From positions 1-41,199 of the IMG/VR virus record IMGVR_UViG_3300009181_005352: a stretch of 41,199 nt of DNA; one strand, given 5' to 3'. The notes under the pieces are model-generated. The model saw only the letters and a list, made by a program, of their open reading frames with translations. It had not been told where the DNA came from and did not search any database. This stretch comes from a virus. Both the position numbers and the translations under genes were made by a program. Below are positions 1 to 9,566 of the stretch, in pieces. Position 1 is the first letter of the stretch. Every line of letters starts with the position of its first letter.

Positions 1-372
1 ATGGATTGCATTCAACCATTATTAGATAGAACAGAAGATGTTGAAGATTCTGGAAATTTTGAAGTAGGAGCTTTTGTTATTGAAATAGGATTAGCAGGAG
101 CAAATAGTATTAAATATAATACTGATGAAGAAATAGTTGAAGATTTATTAGATGTTCAAGGTAAGTTAAAAATGTTAAATGCTGACTTTACTATGAGAGT
201 AACAAAATCTAAAAGGACCGGAACCGGCTCAAGAGAAACAGAAACTATATCACTAACAAAAACCACAAAAGATGTTGAAGATTTATTAGATTTATTAGAT
301 GGTGAAAGGGTATCCAAGGTTATAATCTATGTTTATAATAAGGAAACGGTTCAAGGAGTTGATTTAGACTAA
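1..372 (+). CDS. Hypothetical protein, probably cut by the window edge
   Basis: I do not recognise this protein. It is 123 residues as seen here, acidic, with the phrase VEDLLD appearing twice (about residues 46-51 and 92-97), which suggests two related halves or an internal repeat. The first codon of the window happens to be ATG, so the real start may lie upstream. The C-terminal part (KVIIYVYNK) looks like a regular beta strand, so a folded domain is likely. The stop codon overlaps the stop of the convergent protease gene by a few bases. It is the only plus-strand gene next to the tail module, so its role cannot be inferred from an operon. Confidence 0.6.
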   Translation: MDCIQPLLDRTEDVEDSGNFEVGAFVIEIGLAGANSIKYNTDEEIVEDLLDVQGKLKMLNADFTMRVTKSKRTGTGSRETETISLTKTTKDVEDLLDLLDGERVSKVIIYVYNKETVQGVDLD

Positions 373-1061
373 TCTACTTTCTTTAGAATCTTCTTAACGA
401 TTTCCATTTTCTTTTTACCGCCTTCGCCTTTGAATTTATTCCAAATACCAAAGGCACCAAAAGCAAAACTATCAGCAAAATCCTCTCTTGGATTTCTTGA
501 TGTATATTTTCTACAAAAATCAGAATCTTCTTTATAAATCCAGTTAGATAGTTTATGACCAGCTATTTCTCTGCCTTTTCTTTTCTCTTCATATCTATCA
601 TAACCATCAGGAACATTTGCTCTTCTATCTAATTTTTTCCAACCAGATATTGCTTTCCACTCTCTTGAAAACGATACTTTTTCTAAATGATCTATACAAT
701 GTCCTATTTCATGAACAACTACAAATAAATCATATGGTATATCATTTGTACCATTTTCAAACTCTCTTTTGAATTTAAATATAGAAGGATTTAGAGTCAT
801 CTGTTTTTTCTTAGATGAATCATGCCATCTACCATGAACACCACCTAAATCCTTACAGATTATTTTATCTATTTTATTTTTGATAAATGATTTATCAAAC
901 ATCTTAAAAGCTTTCTTAATTAATTTTAAATGATTAATGTCAAAGTTATCATCTACTTCAACTCCATATTCCTTATTAAAGAAATCAACCATTTCAATGA
1001 CTTTTTCCGAAGGAACTTCTTCTTTAGATTCAAATATCGAAAAATGTTTAAGATGTTTCAT
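369..1061 (-). CDS. Zinc metallopeptidase with capsid-targeting-like N-terminus
   Basis: A predicted zinc-dependent protease of 230 residues. The HEIGH motif at residues 117-121 gives the two His zinc ligands and the catalytic Glu, and the downstream EDFAD (193-197) is placed like the third ligand of gluzincin-type enzymes. This pattern is known from many secreted or toxin-like metallopeptidases; the substrate cannot be told. There is no signal peptide. Instead the protein starts with MKHLKHFSIFE, which resembles the T4 capsid-targeting peptide and is shared with other genes here, so packaging in the virion is possible (inference). A TTAATATATAA element ends three bases before the ATG. It lies downstream of the gp5-like hub gene, with a 22-base gap. 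Confidence 0.75.
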   Translation of the reverse strand: MKHLKHFSIFESKEEVPSEKVIEMVDFFNKEYGVEVDDNFDINHLKLIKKAFKMFDKSFIKNKIDKIICKDLGGVHGRWHDSSKKKQMTLNPSIFKFKREFENGTNDIPYDLFVVVHEIGHCIDHLEKVSFSREWKAISGWKKLDRRANVPDGYDRYEEKRKGREIAGHKLSNWIYKEDSDFCRKYTSRNPREDFADSFAFGAFGIWNKFKGEGGKKKMEIVKKILKKVD

Positions 1062-1064
1062 ATC

Positions 1065-1075
1065 TTATATATTAA
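1065..1075 (-). promoter_or_regulatory. TTAATATATAA element before the metallopeptidase gene
   Basis: On the minus strand the sequence is exactly TTAATATATAA and stops three bases before the ATG. The same element recurs before many genes in this window. It is probably a phage promoter -10 region or an AT-rich initiation element; the very short spacing would imply a leaderless or nearly leaderless transcript. Confidence 0.45.
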
Positions 1076-1083
1076 ATACAAGA

Positions 1084-3564
1084 TTATTTTTTCTCAACAA
1101 CAACCAATTTAATACCAACGTTATACTTAGTTATGATACTTTCCTCAAGAGTCCTTAACATAGATTCTAATAGTGAAGTTTCATCAGATGTTGCTGATTC
1201 CTGGCCTTCTATTGGTCCTATCTGACCACCATCCGGGAAACCAGAGATAAATCCAGTTGCTGATTTCATAGGACCTCTTTTTGTAAAGGTTATTTTACCA
1301 TTGACTTTTTTACTATTCGCTGTTGTTGGATTTAATATAGCAATTATATACTCATTTACCGAATCCACACTAGATGAACTAGATGTAGATGGTGAACCTT
1401 TTTCAAGTGAAAACTCTATTTCTTTTTTAACAGACTTTTGTTCATTATTAGATTTCTTGTTCATTGTTATTGAAATTGATATCTTATAAGAACCAATAGA
1501 ATCATCATTACCAGTTTCTATATATTGTTCAGATATAATATTATAAGTAGCCTCTGTTGAATTTAGACTTGTTACTTGTTGACCAGTTCCAGCTCCATTA
1601 GGAGAATTATATGAAACATCACTAGTGATAAATTGCCACTCACCTGGAATCGATTGTGATTTTATAGAAAATTTAATATCATCATTACTAAGAGATTTAA
1701 TATCATCTGTTGTCATTTTACCAGATATTATAGTCTTTGGAACATAAACATCAATCATTAAACTACCATCTCCTAAAACATCAATAACTTCTGATTTATT
1801 TTTCTCAACCATTTCTTGAGTCTGACTTTGAGTAGCTGTTGATTGTGTTGTTCCTGGTGCATCAGCAACATCAACGGCACTCTGAGTATTACCTAAAGGA
1901 TCACTAGCTTTATCAGCTCCGACATTTTTTGTAGCTTGGTCCCAATCATTTTTTGTAGCTAATGTGTAAGTAAATTTGTTTCCATATTTTTCTTTGTGTT
2001 TTTCACAATGTTGAAAGAATTCATTTAAACTATCAGAAGTTGGAAATACCTGAGAACCTTCAGACCAACTACCAACATTAACACCACCTGGATATCCCAA
2101 ATGTATTTTTATACCATTATCAACCAAATCATTAGGTGTTATAGACTCAGGTGCAGTTAGATTACTTGGATTGAATGTATCGGGATTTGAGAAATCCAAG
2201 TCTCTCCAAACCAATTGTGATGCTCCTGGTGTTACTTTCATAGCCTTAGCTCCTTTATATTCAGATACATAATAAGTATCGATATATTGAGATGGTGTTA
2301 AAACAGGAAGACCACTTTTTAAAACAGGATCACCATTTTCACTACCAGCTATTTTAACATAATCCTTCATAAATATTTTCTTACCAACTGAATCTATCCA
2401 AGGTTTAACATTTTTAAGATTCTTCTCAGTTAACCAAGAGTCAGTTATAGTAAACTCTAAACCAGGAACCGTTGAAAATAAATAATGTTTAACATCCCAA
2501 GAACCATCTTCTTTTTTATACATTATATACAACTTATCACCAAATTGATCTGTGTATTTATCACCTGGTGATAAACACTGATTTCTTATAGCAACTATAT
2601 TTAACTTATTAACTTCCGTAGATAAAACATAACTTTTAATCTTCATCAATTCCTCAATGATTTTAGCATCTGGATTTTCAGCTGGTTTAGGCTTTGGAGC
2701 TTCGACAGGAATAGATTGTGTTGATGCTATAGGAGTATCCATTGGTGGTTGGTCAAAAGTAGTATCAGAAGAACCACTTGTTGGTGTATACGGAACAGGT
2801 TCTTTTGATGTCATAGTATTATCCTTCACAGTAGATTGCCAAGTATCACCTTTTTGACCTTCAGCTATTCTATCTAACTTAGCTACATTTTCATTATCAA
2901 CAATGTAAACATTTTTAGAAAGAAATTTAGGATCTTTTAATTGTTGATATAATTGTAAACTACCAAGTAAAGCAGGAGTCGCTATAACAGGAGCTCCTAA
3001 GTTACCCAAAAATGGACCACCTTTTGAACCCATTAATATTTGAACAAAGTCATCAAACCAATTTAAAAAATTATCACCAAGTATAGCTCTTTGTGTTGAA
3101 TTTGCAGTACCTAAATTTATTTTAGCAAAATTATCTTTTAGATTTACATTTATAGATGATTCTTTAATATTAATCATATTAAATTTGTGATCTAATTTAA
3201 GACCCTCACCTTCATTTACATATACTTGAGTCCTGTGGTCAAATATTAGTGATTTCATTGTTAAGTAATCACCAGTACCTAACCCATTTAACTTTTTCTC
3301 AAGATTTATATTATAGTGGTCAGAAGATATAAATTCAGGACTATTTTGGTCTCCGTTTTCAAAAACAACAGTAACAACCTTACCCTTTTCAGGAACAGCA
3401 AATCCATTACCAGCTAAATCTTTCCAAGGATTAGCCCAAGGTAAATCTTCAACAGGAACATCGTCAAAAACATCAAAAACTCTGATTTTAACTCTTCCTA
3501 TTTTTTTAGGATCTTCACAATCTTCGACAACACCAACGTATGTTTTACCACTTTTTACTTGCAT
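1084..3564 (-). CDS. Baseplate central hub protein, gp5-like OB fold
   Basis: An 826-residue baseplate hub/spike protein. Residues 1-90 match the N-terminal OB-fold of T4 gp5 and related spike proteins: GxVxDxxDPxxxGRVKxRxF followed by VEDLPWANPW and a late PEFIS strand. In T4 this domain sits on the gp27 trimer under the tail tube. Residues 85-170 hold short alternating strands (VYVNEGEGLKLDHK, SINVNLKD) like the start of a trimeric beta-helix needle. The middle and C-terminal parts are long, Ser/Thr/Pro-rich linkers with further beta-rich domains I cannot assign. I see no lysozyme domain of the kind found in T4 gp5; the wall-cleaving activities appear to be moved to neighbouring tail proteins. 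It is preceded by a TTAATATATAA element. Confidence 0.8.
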   Translation of the reverse strand: MQVKSGKTYVGVVEDCEDPKKIGRVKIRVFDVFDDVPVEDLPWANPWKDLAGNGFAVPEKGKVVTVVFENGDQNSPEFISSDHYNINLEKKLNGLGTGDYLTMKSLIFDHRTQVYVNEGEGLKLDHKFNMINIKESSINVNLKDNFAKINLGTANSTQRAILGDNFLNWFDDFVQILMGSKGGPFLGNLGAPVIATPALLGSLQLYQQLKDPKFLSKNVYIVDNENVAKLDRIAEGQKGDTWQSTVKDNTMTSKEPVPYTPTSGSSDTTFDQPPMDTPIASTQSIPVEAPKPKPAENPDAKIIEELMKIKSYVLSTEVNKLNIVAIRNQCLSPGDKYTDQFGDKLYIMYKKEDGSWDVKHYLFSTVPGLEFTITDSWLTEKNLKNVKPWIDSVGKKIFMKDYVKIAGSENGDPVLKSGLPVLTPSQYIDTYYVSEYKGAKAMKVTPGASQLVWRDLDFSNPDTFNPSNLTAPESITPNDLVDNGIKIHLGYPGGVNVGSWSEGSQVFPTSDSLNEFFQHCEKHKEKYGNKFTYTLATKNDWDQATKNVGADKASDPLGNTQSAVDVADAPGTTQSTATQSQTQEMVEKNKSEVIDVLGDGSLMIDVYVPKTIISGKMTTDDIKSLSNDDIKFSIKSQSIPGEWQFITSDVSYNSPNGAGTGQQVTSLNSTEATYNIISEQYIETGNDDSIGSYKISISITMNKKSNNEQKSVKKEIEFSLEKGSPSTSSSSSVDSVNEYIIAILNPTTANSKKVNGKITFTKRGPMKSATGFISGFPDGGQIGPIEGQESATSDETSLLESMLRTLEESIITKYNVGIKLVVVEKK

Positions 3565-3569
3565 ATAAA

Positions 3570-3580
3570 TTATATATTAA
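3570..3580 (-). promoter_or_regulatory. TTAATATATAA element before the gp5-like hub gene
   Basis: Exact TTAATATATAA on the minus strand, five bases before the ATG of the gp5-like gene. It is in the short gap between two tail genes, so it could give this gene its own transcript. Confidence 0.45.
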
Positions 3581-3602
3581 AAAGACCATTTGTTACTGAA
3601 AA

Positions 3603-5522
3603 TTAACCACCTTTTATAATACCACCAATTTGGTTACCAAGAACTGATCCCAATGAATCACCTGCAAAATCTCTTACTGCATTTTGAACATCGAAGAAAG
3701 AAGTAGGCGAAACTCCTCCTACACTAGCAGCTCCTCCGACAAGGGGTATATTGGAAATATAATTTGGAACGGTACTGAATCCATTAGCTCTTTCACCATC
3801 CATACCAGCATGATTTGGATGTGATGTGTATACATTGGTAGGAGCTCTCATTCTTCCAAGACCGGCTGAATTTCTAACTTTTTCCAATGTATTATTTAAT
3901 AATCTCATTCTAGTATCAACCTGACCTTTTATTTCTCTTTCTACCGTACTCTGTAGACTCTTAGCTAAATTTTCTCCAGCTTTTTTAGAAGCTTCTTTAA
4001 AGGCTTCTAGTCCTTCTTTTACTTTGGCTTTTCTTTGAGCTTTTTTATCAACACTATTATTACTTGTATCTCCACCTTCTGGATCTGGTGTTTCATTTTT
4101 TCCTTTATCATCACCAGATTGTTGGTCAGCTATTTTTCCCTTTGTTTGTGCCTCATTTACAACAGATACATTCCAACCATCAAAAACAATAGGACTTGAA
4201 ACACCATTTGATTTTAGAGTGTTAGTTCCAATTGTAAAAAATTTAGGAACAGAAACATCTTTAACTCCACCGCTATTCGTATTATCGGTTGCTACTCTAC
4301 CTCCCGGATTACCAACTTTCCAAATAGCTCCATTGTTATACCCAACATACTGACCAAATCTTTGCTCATCTGGCGTCCATCTTTCAAATTTAGTAGAAAC
4401 ATATTTATAATCCATTGTAACGGTTGATCCACCAAAGTCTTTAATACCTCCTTCATAGTCAATTTCTGAATCATGTGGTGGTGTATCAAAGAAAAGTTGA
4501 CACTCTTTAAGTGAATAAATATGTCTACTTAGGTTATCCTTTATTGTTTCTAAATCTCCAGTATCTAAAGCTTTTCTAACTCTTTGATAGTTTCTACATT
4601 CAGATATTACTATATCACAATTAAATCTTAATAAGTTTTCCATTATTAAATTTTTACCATTTGGCTTAGACCAATATAAAAGTTTATATAGATGTTGTAA
4701 TGTACCAAATGTCAATGAAACATCTTCGGAAAATGTTAACTTTACAACATCATTTCTATAGTCTGTTAAGTATTTTTTCTTATTAGAAGTGTTTCCTATC
4801 ATTAGAAGTTCTAACCCAGCTATCTTCTTAATATAATAAGATAAATAAGCTTTTTTACCTGGTTGATAATAACTAGCTTGTGACGGCGTATTTGCTTCAT
4901 TTGGTATATTAATAGACTGTGTTTTTTGAGTATTTGGAACTTGTTTAGGAGTACCCTTTACTTTGAATAACTTCTCAAATTGTAATTTGAAATCTATCAT
5001 TACATTCTTTTTAGAAGCTATCTCACTAACGTTACTAAATTGTTCAATAAAATCCTCAACTGATCCATTAAGTAATGGAGAACTAACACCATCTATAATC
5101 AACTCAAACCCAAAAAATACAGGGTCATTATTTTCATAAGGTGTATAATTAAAATTTGATAATCTAAGTCCTGGTGCGGTTTCCGAACCATCCCAAGCAT
5201 CATTAGCACTTGAGTCATTTCTAAGAGGCGTTTTACCATCAATTACATGCAATCCATTTTTAAAATAGTCAGTTGATGTATCACCAAACATCGCCAAGTA
5301 ATCTCTTGTTGTGTAAGGTCCAGTGAATGATTTACTTCCTAAATTTTTGGATAAGTCAAATCTTTCAGATGTTGATTTTTTTGACGGTGTGTTGTCATTT
5401 TTACCAAAAATACTTTTAGAAAATTGAGGATGAGTGTCTAATAAATTACCATACCAATCCTTTCCATACGCAGAGTTTGGTTTAAATCCAGGTTGATCTC
5501 TATCTAAATTAAGAAGCGCCAT
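3603..5522 (-). CDS. Baseplate/tail structural protein, tube-fold-like
   Basis: A 639-residue structural protein of the tail module. Residues 125-330 have the layout seen in tail-tube-related baseplate proteins of T4-like phages: a strand with DPVFFGFELII, then SSPLLNG and a helix, then YYIKKIAGLELL, and finally LTFSEDVSLTFGTLQHLYKLL with LLRFNCDIVISECR. By analogy it may be a tube initiator or cap (T4 gp48/gp54 type), but this is an inference from pattern, not a firm family match. The C-terminal 200 residues are a Gly/Asp-rich linker, a Lys/Ala/Glu-rich helix (about 480-560) and a Gly-rich end. Its start is well supported by a TTAATATATAA element 20 bases upstream and by the position behind the end of the GH19 gene. 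Confidence 0.65.
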   Translation of the reverse strand: MALLNLDRDQPGFKPNSAYGKDWYGNLLDTHPQFSKSIFGKNDNTPSKKSTSERFDLSKNLGSKSFTGPYTTRDYLAMFGDTSTDYFKNGLHVIDGKTPLRNDSSANDAWDGSETAPGLRLSNFNYTPYENNDPVFFGFELIIDGVSSPLLNGSVEDFIEQFSNVSEIASKKNVMIDFKLQFEKLFKVKGTPKQVPNTQKTQSINIPNEANTPSQASYYQPGKKAYLSYYIKKIAGLELLMIGNTSNKKKYLTDYRNDVVKLTFSEDVSLTFGTLQHLYKLLYWSKPNGKNLIMENLLRFNCDIVISECRNYQRVRKALDTGDLETIKDNLSRHIYSLKECQLFFDTPPHDSEIDYEGGIKDFGGSTVTMDYKYVSTKFERWTPDEQRFGQYVGYNNGAIWKVGNPGGRVATDNTNSGGVKDVSVPKFFTIGTNTLKSNGVSSPIVFDGWNVSVVNEAQTKGKIADQQSGDDKGKNETPDPEGGDTSNNSVDKKAQRKAKVKEGLEAFKEASKKAGENLAKSLQSTVEREIKGQVDTRMRLLNNTLEKVRNSAGLGRMRAPTNVYTSHPNHAGMDGERANGFSTVPNYISNIPLVGGAASVGGVSPTSFFDVQNAVRDFAGDSLGSVLGNQIGGIIKGG

Positions 5523-5542
5523 TTTGATAAATCTATTTTTTA

Positions 5543-5553
5543 TTATATATTAA
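5543..5553 (-). promoter_or_regulatory. TTAATATATAA element before the tube-like baseplate gene
   Basis: Exact TTAATATATAA on the minus strand, 20 bases before the ATG at 5522. This spacing would leave a leader of roughly ten bases if the element is a -10 box. Confidence 0.45.
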
Positions 5554-5566
5554 AAATCAATGATTA

Positions 5567-7114
5567 CTATGCGTTTGGTGCTGAGTTTTTCAAAACATCA
5601 ACCCAGCTATTATAAGCGCCATTCACCTCTTCTAACCCTTTAGTTCCACCATTAACACTTTTTCTAGCCTGTGTAAGATTATTTGCTAATACATGTTTAA
5701 AAGTTCTTCCTCTCATATAAACTGACGCAACTTTATAAGAATTTTGAGGAACCATGGCTAAATCACCATTAGATACTAAATCAACCCCTATTAATTTTCC
5801 ATATTTCTCATAGTTCGCCTTACCAGTTAATTGTATAAGACCTCTACCAAAATAACATTGATTTTTACTATCAGTGCCCATTGTATAATAATTTTTCTTA
5901 CCCTTAGTCGATCTGTAATAGTTTGTAGCACTAGAACAAGGTCCACTGGATGGATAAGGAACACCAGCTCCAGTACAAGCATAATCAGCTTCCCATCTTT
6001 GTAAAGAATATCCAGACTCAGCATAAGCTGTTGCTAACATATAAGCACCTTCTCTTAAATCTTTTATATCTGGATCATTCTTAATAAAGAAAAGAACTTT
6101 TTTCAAAGACTCAACAAATTTAGCATTAGGTTTATGTGGTTTTTTATTAATTAAACTAACAGCCGTATCAATATTGAAAGACTTCCACTGAGGGCCACTA
6201 AATGAAGGATCATTATAATTTATCTTTGTTTCATCCACATTTAGAGTAGATCCGGTAGTATCAGCTGGTAGATCACCTTGTAACTCACCAGATATCTCAA
6301 TAGCTTGTGATAGCTCTAATAATTGTTCTGCTTCAATATTTGTTTGAGCCTCAACATATTCACCATCTAACTCATCATCTGGATTTCCACTATTATCAAA
6401 TACCCAATCAGCTGGCTCAGTTATTATTTTTAAATCTCCTGCTACGCTGTACGATCCACTAGTCAGCCCAACTATTACAAATGTGTCTTTCTTTTCAACA
6501 TTAAACTTAAAATCTCCTTTTATTTTAGAATCAACAATAACAACTGGATCTGGTATTACTTCTGGTTGTGGTTTTGGTTTCTTAATTTCCTCTACCCACT
6601 TATTCCAAACATCAAAATATCCTTCTGGGTGACTTGGAACAATAGCAGGATCAAATGTTTCTTGAACTATCTCATAAAAAGGTGGTAATCCTGATTGTGT
6701 CAATCCAGAATAATATTTAGCAAATAAACCAGTTGTGTAATCTTTGGTTGGATTCAACCAGTCACCAAGTGATTTTATATTAATATTAATATCACTAATA
6801 AATTTAGTTACAAAATCATCAGTTGTTTTAAATATATCATTTGAAGGTTTTGGCTCAAAATTATAAGATAATCCGGCTATATCATAAGCTCTATTTTTCC
6901 CAGTTGAGTTAGGAGGATCTCCGGGACCAGGTGGTATATCATATATAACTGGTTCAAATTTAATAAAATAATCTTTCCTACCACTTTTATATAGTGTTAG
7001 TTTAATATCACCTATACCTAAGTTATCAGGTTTTGGTTCATTCCAATATTTACCATCGGTAGATATTTTACCTCTTAGTCTTACTTGTTTTATAATTTCT
7101 TCTTCTTTAGCCAT
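5567..7114 (-). CDS. Tail-associated GH19-type cell-wall hydrolase
   Basis: A 515-residue tail protein that ends in a glycoside hydrolase family 19 domain (about 330-510). The signature YFGRGLIQLTGKANYEKYG lies at 421-439 and the likely catalytic Glu is E366 in ATAYAESGYS. In phages and bacteria GH19 enzymes of this kind cleave the peptidoglycan glycan strand; chitin is the other known substrate. The first 180 residues are closely related to the N-terminus of the gp27-like gene just upstream (shared KxVRLRGKIS, KPDNLGIGD, YDIPPGP and SHPEGYFD), so this is probably a docking domain that fixes the enzyme to the baseplate hub. A Pro-rich linker and a small beta domain lie between. Likely role: local wall digestion during tail penetration, rather than holin-linked lysis. 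Confidence 0.85.
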   Translation of the reverse strand: MAKEEEIIKQVRLRGKISTDGKYWNEPKPDNLGIGDIKLTLYKSGRKDYFIKFEPVIYDIPPGPGDPPNSTGKNRAYDIAGLSYNFEPKPSNDIFKTTDDFVTKFISDININIKSLGDWLNPTKDYTTGLFAKYYSGLTQSGLPPFYEIVQETFDPAIVPSHPEGYFDVWNKWVEEIKKPKPQPEVIPDPVVIVDSKIKGDFKFNVEKKDTFVIVGLTSGSYSVAGDLKIITEPADWVFDNSGNPDDELDGEYVEAQTNIEAEQLLELSQAIEISGELQGDLPADTTGSTLNVDETKINYNDPSFSGPQWKSFNIDTAVSLINKKPHKPNAKFVESLKKVLFFIKNDPDIKDLREGAYMLATAYAESGYSLQRWEADYACTGAGVPYPSSGPCSSATNYYRSTKGKKNYYTMGTDSKNQCYFGRGLIQLTGKANYEKYGKLIGVDLVSNGDLAMVPQNSYKVASVYMRGRTFKHVLANNLTQARKSVNGGTKGLEEVNGAYNSWVDVLKNSAPNA

Positions 7115-7124
7115 TTTACTTTTA

Positions 7125-9530
7125 TTATATTTGTTCTAAATTACCTATTACCTCAGTTCCGTTTTCAAGTAATTGTTTAACTGTTAATTTATATTTAACA
7201 CCTGCACTATCTTGTACAGTGAGAACTTCACCAACTACATAAACGCTATTTGGTAAAATTGGAGGAGTAGATGCTGTAGTTCCTGGAACAACTGGATTAT
7301 CATTAATTTGTTTTTCTTCTGGTTTTTTAGCAACTGGAGTTGGATCTTCCATTTCCTGTTTAGTTTTACCAAGTTCACTTCTAACAAGACTTAATTCCTG
7401 TTTAAGACTTCCTCTTCTAAAAGAATATGAAATATTAGATATTATATATTTACCAGAGTATCTATAATTCATTGAATCTTCAGTTGGCGTCGCACTAGGA
7501 TTAATAATATCAATAGTAACTCTCATGTATTTATATAAACAAAAATTAGGATTTGATAGTGTTACATCAACCCCTATCTTAGTTAAGTTGTCAAGATTTA
7601 TTCTATTTTGAGTATAAGCATAGTTATAGTTTTTATGCATATTATCGGTATCTAACTTACCTAAAAATTTTGTTATAATATTCTCTTTGAAGAATTTATC
7701 ATCAGCTTGTTTACCCTTTAGAATCAATGATGACTTACCATCAGATGTCGATGAATCTACATCAAAGACTAAAAATGATTTTGTAACTCTATCATAATAT
7801 TTAGCTACAGTCAAATAACCAACCTCAAGTGACTTTTTAGTTGAATTATTTTTAGTTGTATATTTTTCAAAAAATAATGAAGATGAATTGAAAGTTTGAT
7901 CATTTGTTAACCTAAGTGGAATAATTCTATCCTGATCTTCTGGAGTAGCTGCTTTTGAACTACCTGCAGTATCAATAACAACATCACCTGTTACATTTCT
8001 AGTTTGTTCTTTCTCAACATCAACATAATTAAAACAATAGTAATAATCTATATAACCTAACATGAATGATTTATCTGATATGTATGAGTGTTGTATAACA
8101 TCATTGATAAAATCATAAGGTTTTTTATTAGTACTTCTCCAAGTCATTGAATCATCCGCACTAGTTATATTTGAATTAAAACCAAGTCCTAATTCTTTAC
8201 TAACTTCTCTTAATACTTCAAATGAAGTTCCTTTATATGATTTATTTTTTGTTATATAAAGTTTTGGTATATCTATTGTACCTCTTATTGTATAAGTTTG
8301 ACCTGATTTTTCAGGACTTTTATCAAATCCATCTATTTTAAAAACTAAATGTATAGACTTTATATTTTCAGAGGTTGAGTTTAAGAAAAGTTCTACGGAA
8401 GTTTGGTCTTGTGGAGTTCCGTCTCCCTTCAATATATTTTGAGTATCTTTAAAATTAAATTCAAGTTTTGGTATTATACCATCATGGTATAAATTCACAC
8501 TAACTAAATCTTCTGTTTTTATTTGATATCCAGAATACCAAATAAATGGAGTATATCCTAAACCATCAGTAACCGGTTTTTGACCAGCTGCGGAAGGTTT
8601 AACTACGGTATCTTGTGAGAATTTTATAGGAGGAACAATGATAGTAGGCGGATCTATTTGACTAATTATTGGTCTTGTTCCATCCACATTTTTCTCTTTA
8701 GGAGTTTCTTTATTTTTCTCATCTTGTGCAATTAGATCCGATTTAGGTAAAACTTTAATCGATATCTCTTTATACTCTATTTTTTCGTTATCAGATGAAA
8801 CAGTTATGACATAATCACCTGGTTCTGTAAATTGTATTTCTTTGAAATCAATTTTAGCAGAGTCAACATCTGGTATTTTCTCCATTGCAATCTCAGTAAT
8901 ACCCGTTATCTCACCTGGTCCTGATTTTTTCTTTAATAATATTTTACCACTAAGAGCCGGAACACTTGTTGGTGGTACATCAGAGTTTGGAGCAGGATCT
9001 TGTTTTGGTTTTGGAGTATTATTTTCCTCTACCCATTTATTCCAGATATCAAAGTATCCTTCTGGATGACTTGGAACAACAGCAGGATCAAATGTTGGTT
9101 GAACAACTTCGTAGAAAGGTGTTGATTGGGTTAATCCAGAATAATACTTAGTAAAACTTTTAACCCATGCAGGATTACCAAATCCAGAAGATTTAATATT
9201 AACATTAAGACCTTCGATGAAATTAGTTATAAAATCATCTGTTGTTTTAAATTTATCATTAGATGGTTTTGGTTCAAATCCATAAAATACTCCAAATTTA
9301 TCATTAATTCTATTTACACCTGTTGAGTTAGGAGGATCTTTAGGACCAGGTGGTATATCATATATAACAGGTTCAAATGAAACAAGATAGTCTTTCCTAC
9401 CTTTCTTACTTAAAGTTAATACAGCATCTCCAATACCTAGGTTATCGGGTTTAGGCTCTTTCCAGAATTTACCATCACTAGATATTTTACCTCTTAATCG
9501 AACACTTTTAACTTTTACATAATCAGACAT
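7125..9530 (-). CDS. Baseplate hub protein, gp27/gpD-like, with shared docking domain
   Basis: An 801-residue hub protein. Residues 1-185 are the same docking domain as in the GH19 protein. Residues 190-300 contain a beta-sandwich-like segment ending in Lys/Glu-rich linker. Residues 330-710 resemble the gp27 / late-control protein D hub fold: a long beta-rich domain with SFEVLREVSKELGLGFNSNI, then WRSTNKKPYDFINDVIQHSYISD, then YIDYYYCFNYVDVE, and a closing strand with YSGKYIISNISYSF. In T4, gp27 forms the trimeric ring that joins the tail tube to the gp5 spike; the gp5-like gene lies two genes downstream. The C-terminus is a Pro/Thr-rich linker and a small beta domain. The gap to the GH19 gene is ten bases, so they are surely co-transcribed. 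The hub assignment is from pattern, with moderate confidence. Confidence 0.7.
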   Translation of the reverse strand: MSDYVKVKSVRLRGKISSDGKFWKEPKPDNLGIGDAVLTLSKKGRKDYLVSFEPVIYDIPPGPKDPPNSTGVNRINDKFGVFYGFEPKPSNDKFKTTDDFITNFIEGLNVNIKSSGFGNPAWVKSFTKYYSGLTQSTPFYEVVQPTFDPAVVPSHPEGYFDIWNKWVEENNTPKPKQDPAPNSDVPPTSVPALSGKILLKKKSGPGEITGITEIAMEKIPDVDSAKIDFKEIQFTEPGDYVITVSSDNEKIEYKEISIKVLPKSDLIAQDEKNKETPKEKNVDGTRPIISQIDPPTIIVPPIKFSQDTVVKPSAAGQKPVTDGLGYTPFIWYSGYQIKTEDLVSVNLYHDGIIPKLEFNFKDTQNILKGDGTPQDQTSVELFLNSTSENIKSIHLVFKIDGFDKSPEKSGQTYTIRGTIDIPKLYITKNKSYKGTSFEVLREVSKELGLGFNSNITSADDSMTWRSTNKKPYDFINDVIQHSYISDKSFMLGYIDYYYCFNYVDVEKEQTRNVTGDVVIDTAGSSKAATPEDQDRIIPLRLTNDQTFNSSSLFFEKYTTKNNSTKKSLEVGYLTVAKYYDRVTKSFLVFDVDSSTSDGKSSLILKGKQADDKFFKENIITKFLGKLDTDNMHKNYNYAYTQNRINLDNLTKIGVDVTLSNPNFCLYKYMRVTIDIINPSATPTEDSMNYRYSGKYIISNISYSFRRGSLKQELSLVRSELGKTKQEMEDPTPVAKKPEEKQINDNPVVPGTTASTPPILPNSVYVVGEVLTVQDSAGVKYKLTVKQLLENGTEVIGNLEQI

Positions 9531-9533
9531 GAT

Positions 9534-9544
9534 TTATATATTTT
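9534..9544 (-). promoter_or_regulatory. AAAATATATAA element before the gp27-like gene
   Basis: A weaker form of the recurring element, AAAATATATAA on the minus strand, three bases before the ATG at 9530. Confidence 0.3.
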
Positions 9545-9566
9545 ATATCATGTTCTTCAGTGAGAA